A stretch of DNA of 64,000 bases, taken from NCBI RefSeq assembly GCF_000696185.1, contig NZ_KK853997.1, forward strand, positions 7,503,441 to 7,567,440, read 5' to 3'. The notes under the pieces were generated by a model that worked only from the letters and a program-made list of their open reading frames with translations, was not told the DNA's origin and searched no databases. Position numbers and translations under genes: made by a program. The DNA comes from Kitasatospora cheerisanensis KCTC 2395. Its GTDB lineage: Bacteria; Actinomycetota; Actinomycetes; Streptomycetales; Streptomycetaceae. Position 1 is the stretch's first letter. Each line of letters starts with the position of its first letter. Positions 62,799-64,000 of this stretch are shown here, in pieces.

Positions 62799-64000
62799 TC
62801 AGGACGCGAGGGCGCCCGGGAGCTGGTCGCGGGACGCCACCCCGAGCTTGGGGAAGGCGCGGTAGAGGTGGTGGCCGACCGTGCGCGGGCTGAGGAACAG
62901 CTGCGCCGCGATCTCCCGGTTGCTGTGACCCGCCGCGGCGAGCCGGACCACCTCGCGCTCCTGCGGGGTGAGCCGGCCGAGCGGGGTGCCGGTGCTGCTG
63001 GTGGCGTCGATCACCTCGCCGGTGCCCCGGAGTTCGGCCCGGGCCCGCTCCGCCCACGGCCGCGCGCCCGACTTCTCGAAGGACTCCAGCGCCTCCCGCA
63101 GCACCCGCCGCGCGTCCGACCGGCGCCGCCGCCGGCGCAGCCACTCGCCGAACAGCAGCCGGGTGCGGGCGAGTTCCAGGCCCGCGCCGGCCCGCTCGCC
63201 GTGGGCGACGGCCGCGGCGAACAGTTCCTCCGCCTGCTCGTCCCCGGCCTCCAGCGCGCGGCACCGGGCCGCCAGCGCGAGGGCGGCCGGACGCCCGGAC
63301 CGCTCGGCCCAGCGCACCACCCGCCCGGTGGCCCCGGGCCGGGACGCGCCGGTGCGGGCCGCCGCCTCGACCAGGTCGGGCAGCAGGAACGCGGACAGCA
63401 CGGGCGGCCCGGCCGGGTGCCGGTCGGCCCGGTCGAGGTGCGCGAGGGCCGGCGCCGGGTCGCCGGCCCCGAGGTGGGCCAGCGCGAGGGCCCGGTGGGC
63501 GTGGGCGGCGGCGCAGCCGAGCTCGTGCGCCTCGGCGTGGTCGAGCGCGGCGTGCGCGAGTTCGCGGCAGCGCTCCGCGTCGCCCTCGACCGCCACGCAG
63601 GCGGCGAGGGTCGCCCGCAGGTAGCAGGCCCGGTGGTCCAGGCCCGCGTACTCGGCGATCCGCAGACCCTCCGCGGCCGTCCGGGAGGCCGACTCGAGCG
63701 CGCCCAGCGCCAACTGCGCCTCGGCGAGCAGGTGCAGGCAGGTGGCCTGCCAGCCGAGCAGGCCGTGCGAGCGGCAGTGGTCCAGCAGCAGCTCGGCGAG
63801 GCGCAGGGCGGTCGGGTGATCGGCCAGGGCGTGCGCGGCGTGCGCGGCCAGGAACCGTTCGCTGAACAGCACCTCGACGTCGCGCGCCGCCTCCTCGAAC
63901 ACGCCCGCCCGGACCGGCTCCCCGCCGTAGAGGTCGGCCAGCGCGGCCAGCGTGCCGGACGCCGACGCGGAGCCGCGCACCCGGACGCCGACCCGCGCCA
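62799..64000 (-). CDS. LuxR-family (LAL-type) regulator, N-terminus beyond the window
   Basis: At least 400 residues are present; the frame remains open to the right edge. A long TPR-like helical region (LAELLLDHCRSHGLLGWQATC, AEGLRIAEYAGLDHRACYLR) ends in a C-terminal LuxR HTH: LTPQEREVVRLAAAGHSNREIAAQLFLSPRTVGHHLYRAFPKLGV. The architecture fits LAL/MalT-type regulators whose ATPase N-terminus lies outside the window. Such regulators commonly control secondary metabolism, but the target is unknown. Confidence 0.9.
   Translation of the reverse strand, partial: ARVGVRVRGSASASGTLAALADLYGGEPVRAGVFEEAARDVEVLFSERFLAAHAAHALADHPTALRLAELLLDHCRSHGLLGWQATCLHLLAEAQLALGALESASRTAAEGLRIAEYAGLDHRACYLRATLAACVAVEGDAERCRELAHAALDHAEAHELGCAAAHAHRALALAHLGAGDPAPALAHLDRADRHPAGPPVLSAFLLPDLVEAAARTGASRPGATGRVVRWAERSGRPAALALAARCRALEAGDEQAEELFAAAVAHGERAGAGLELARTRLLFGEWLRRRRRRSDARRVLREALESFEKSGARPWAERARAELRGTGEVIDATSSTGTPLGRLTPQEREVVRLAAAGHSNREIAAQLFLSPRTVGHHLYRAFPKLGVASRDQLPGALAS

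Noticed and set aside
1..64000. Prophage, integrative element, tRNA or rRNA genes
   Set aside because: No integrase, transposase, phage structural gene, attachment-site repeat or tRNA/rRNA-like sequence was recognised in either strand.

Overview
The window is very G+C-rich DNA (third codon positions almost always G or C, many GTG starts, GTGA/ATGA start-stop overlaps) from an actinomycete. A SAV_2177-type (DUF574) methyltransferase, mycothiol- and F420-dependent enzyme families, STAND NTPases and a DmdR/IdeR-type iron box point to Streptomycetaceae (Streptomyces or Kitasatospora); the genus cannot be fixed from the sequence alone. No rRNA, tRNA, CRISPR array, insertion sequence or prophage was seen.

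Layout. 1-4.3 kb: tail of a ricin-lectin protein, the biotin operon bioB-bioA-bioD (minus strand) and a GNAT. 4.4-9.3 kb: small and hypothetical genes, then an MFS exporter and an Rrf2 regulator that share a 25-bp inverted-repeat operator. 9.3-13.2 kb: a giant trypsin-like protease/NTPase/TPR protein, followed by a three-repeat lectin-like protein, an acyl-CoA dehydrogenase, a hydrolase and a small kinase. 18.3-30.3 kb: a compact iron-siderophore locus. It has nine minus-strand genes, nearly all overlapping by 4 nt: FecCD, FecCD, ATPase, binding lipoprotein, ATP-grasp ligase, NIS synthetase, MFS, NIS synthetase, PLP decarboxylase. A FhuF-type reductase is divergent, with two iron boxes in the shared promoter region. 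30-37.5 kb: assorted metabolic genes, including an alcohol dehydrogenase/TetR divergent pair with two matching operators. 37.5-41.4 kb: a second protease-STAND protein (trypsin, nSTAND1, TM, beta-propeller) with an overlapping trypco1-like partner, resembling a biological-conflict system. 41.4-50.6 kb: a Ski2-like helicase, an AbiEii-type nucleotidyltransferase, a KAS III enzyme with a strong palindromic operator, a NADAR protein, a TetR and several truncated genes. 50.7-55.4 kb: a reductive pyrimidine-degradation operon (beta-ureidopropionase, dihydropyrimidinase, F420 LLM enzyme) ending in a multicopper oxidase. 55.5-64 kb: a TARG1-like macrodomain, a nitroreductase-hemerythrin fusion, a MarR, secreted proteins, a SUKH-like protein, a large membrane protein and a truncated LuxR regulator.

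A feature of the whole window: about 18 single-base frameshifts break 13 otherwise intact genes. Each is repaired by adding one base, nearly always in a short G or C run. This looks like systematic homopolymer deletion in the assembly rather than gene decay, so the affected genes are annotated across the shift.
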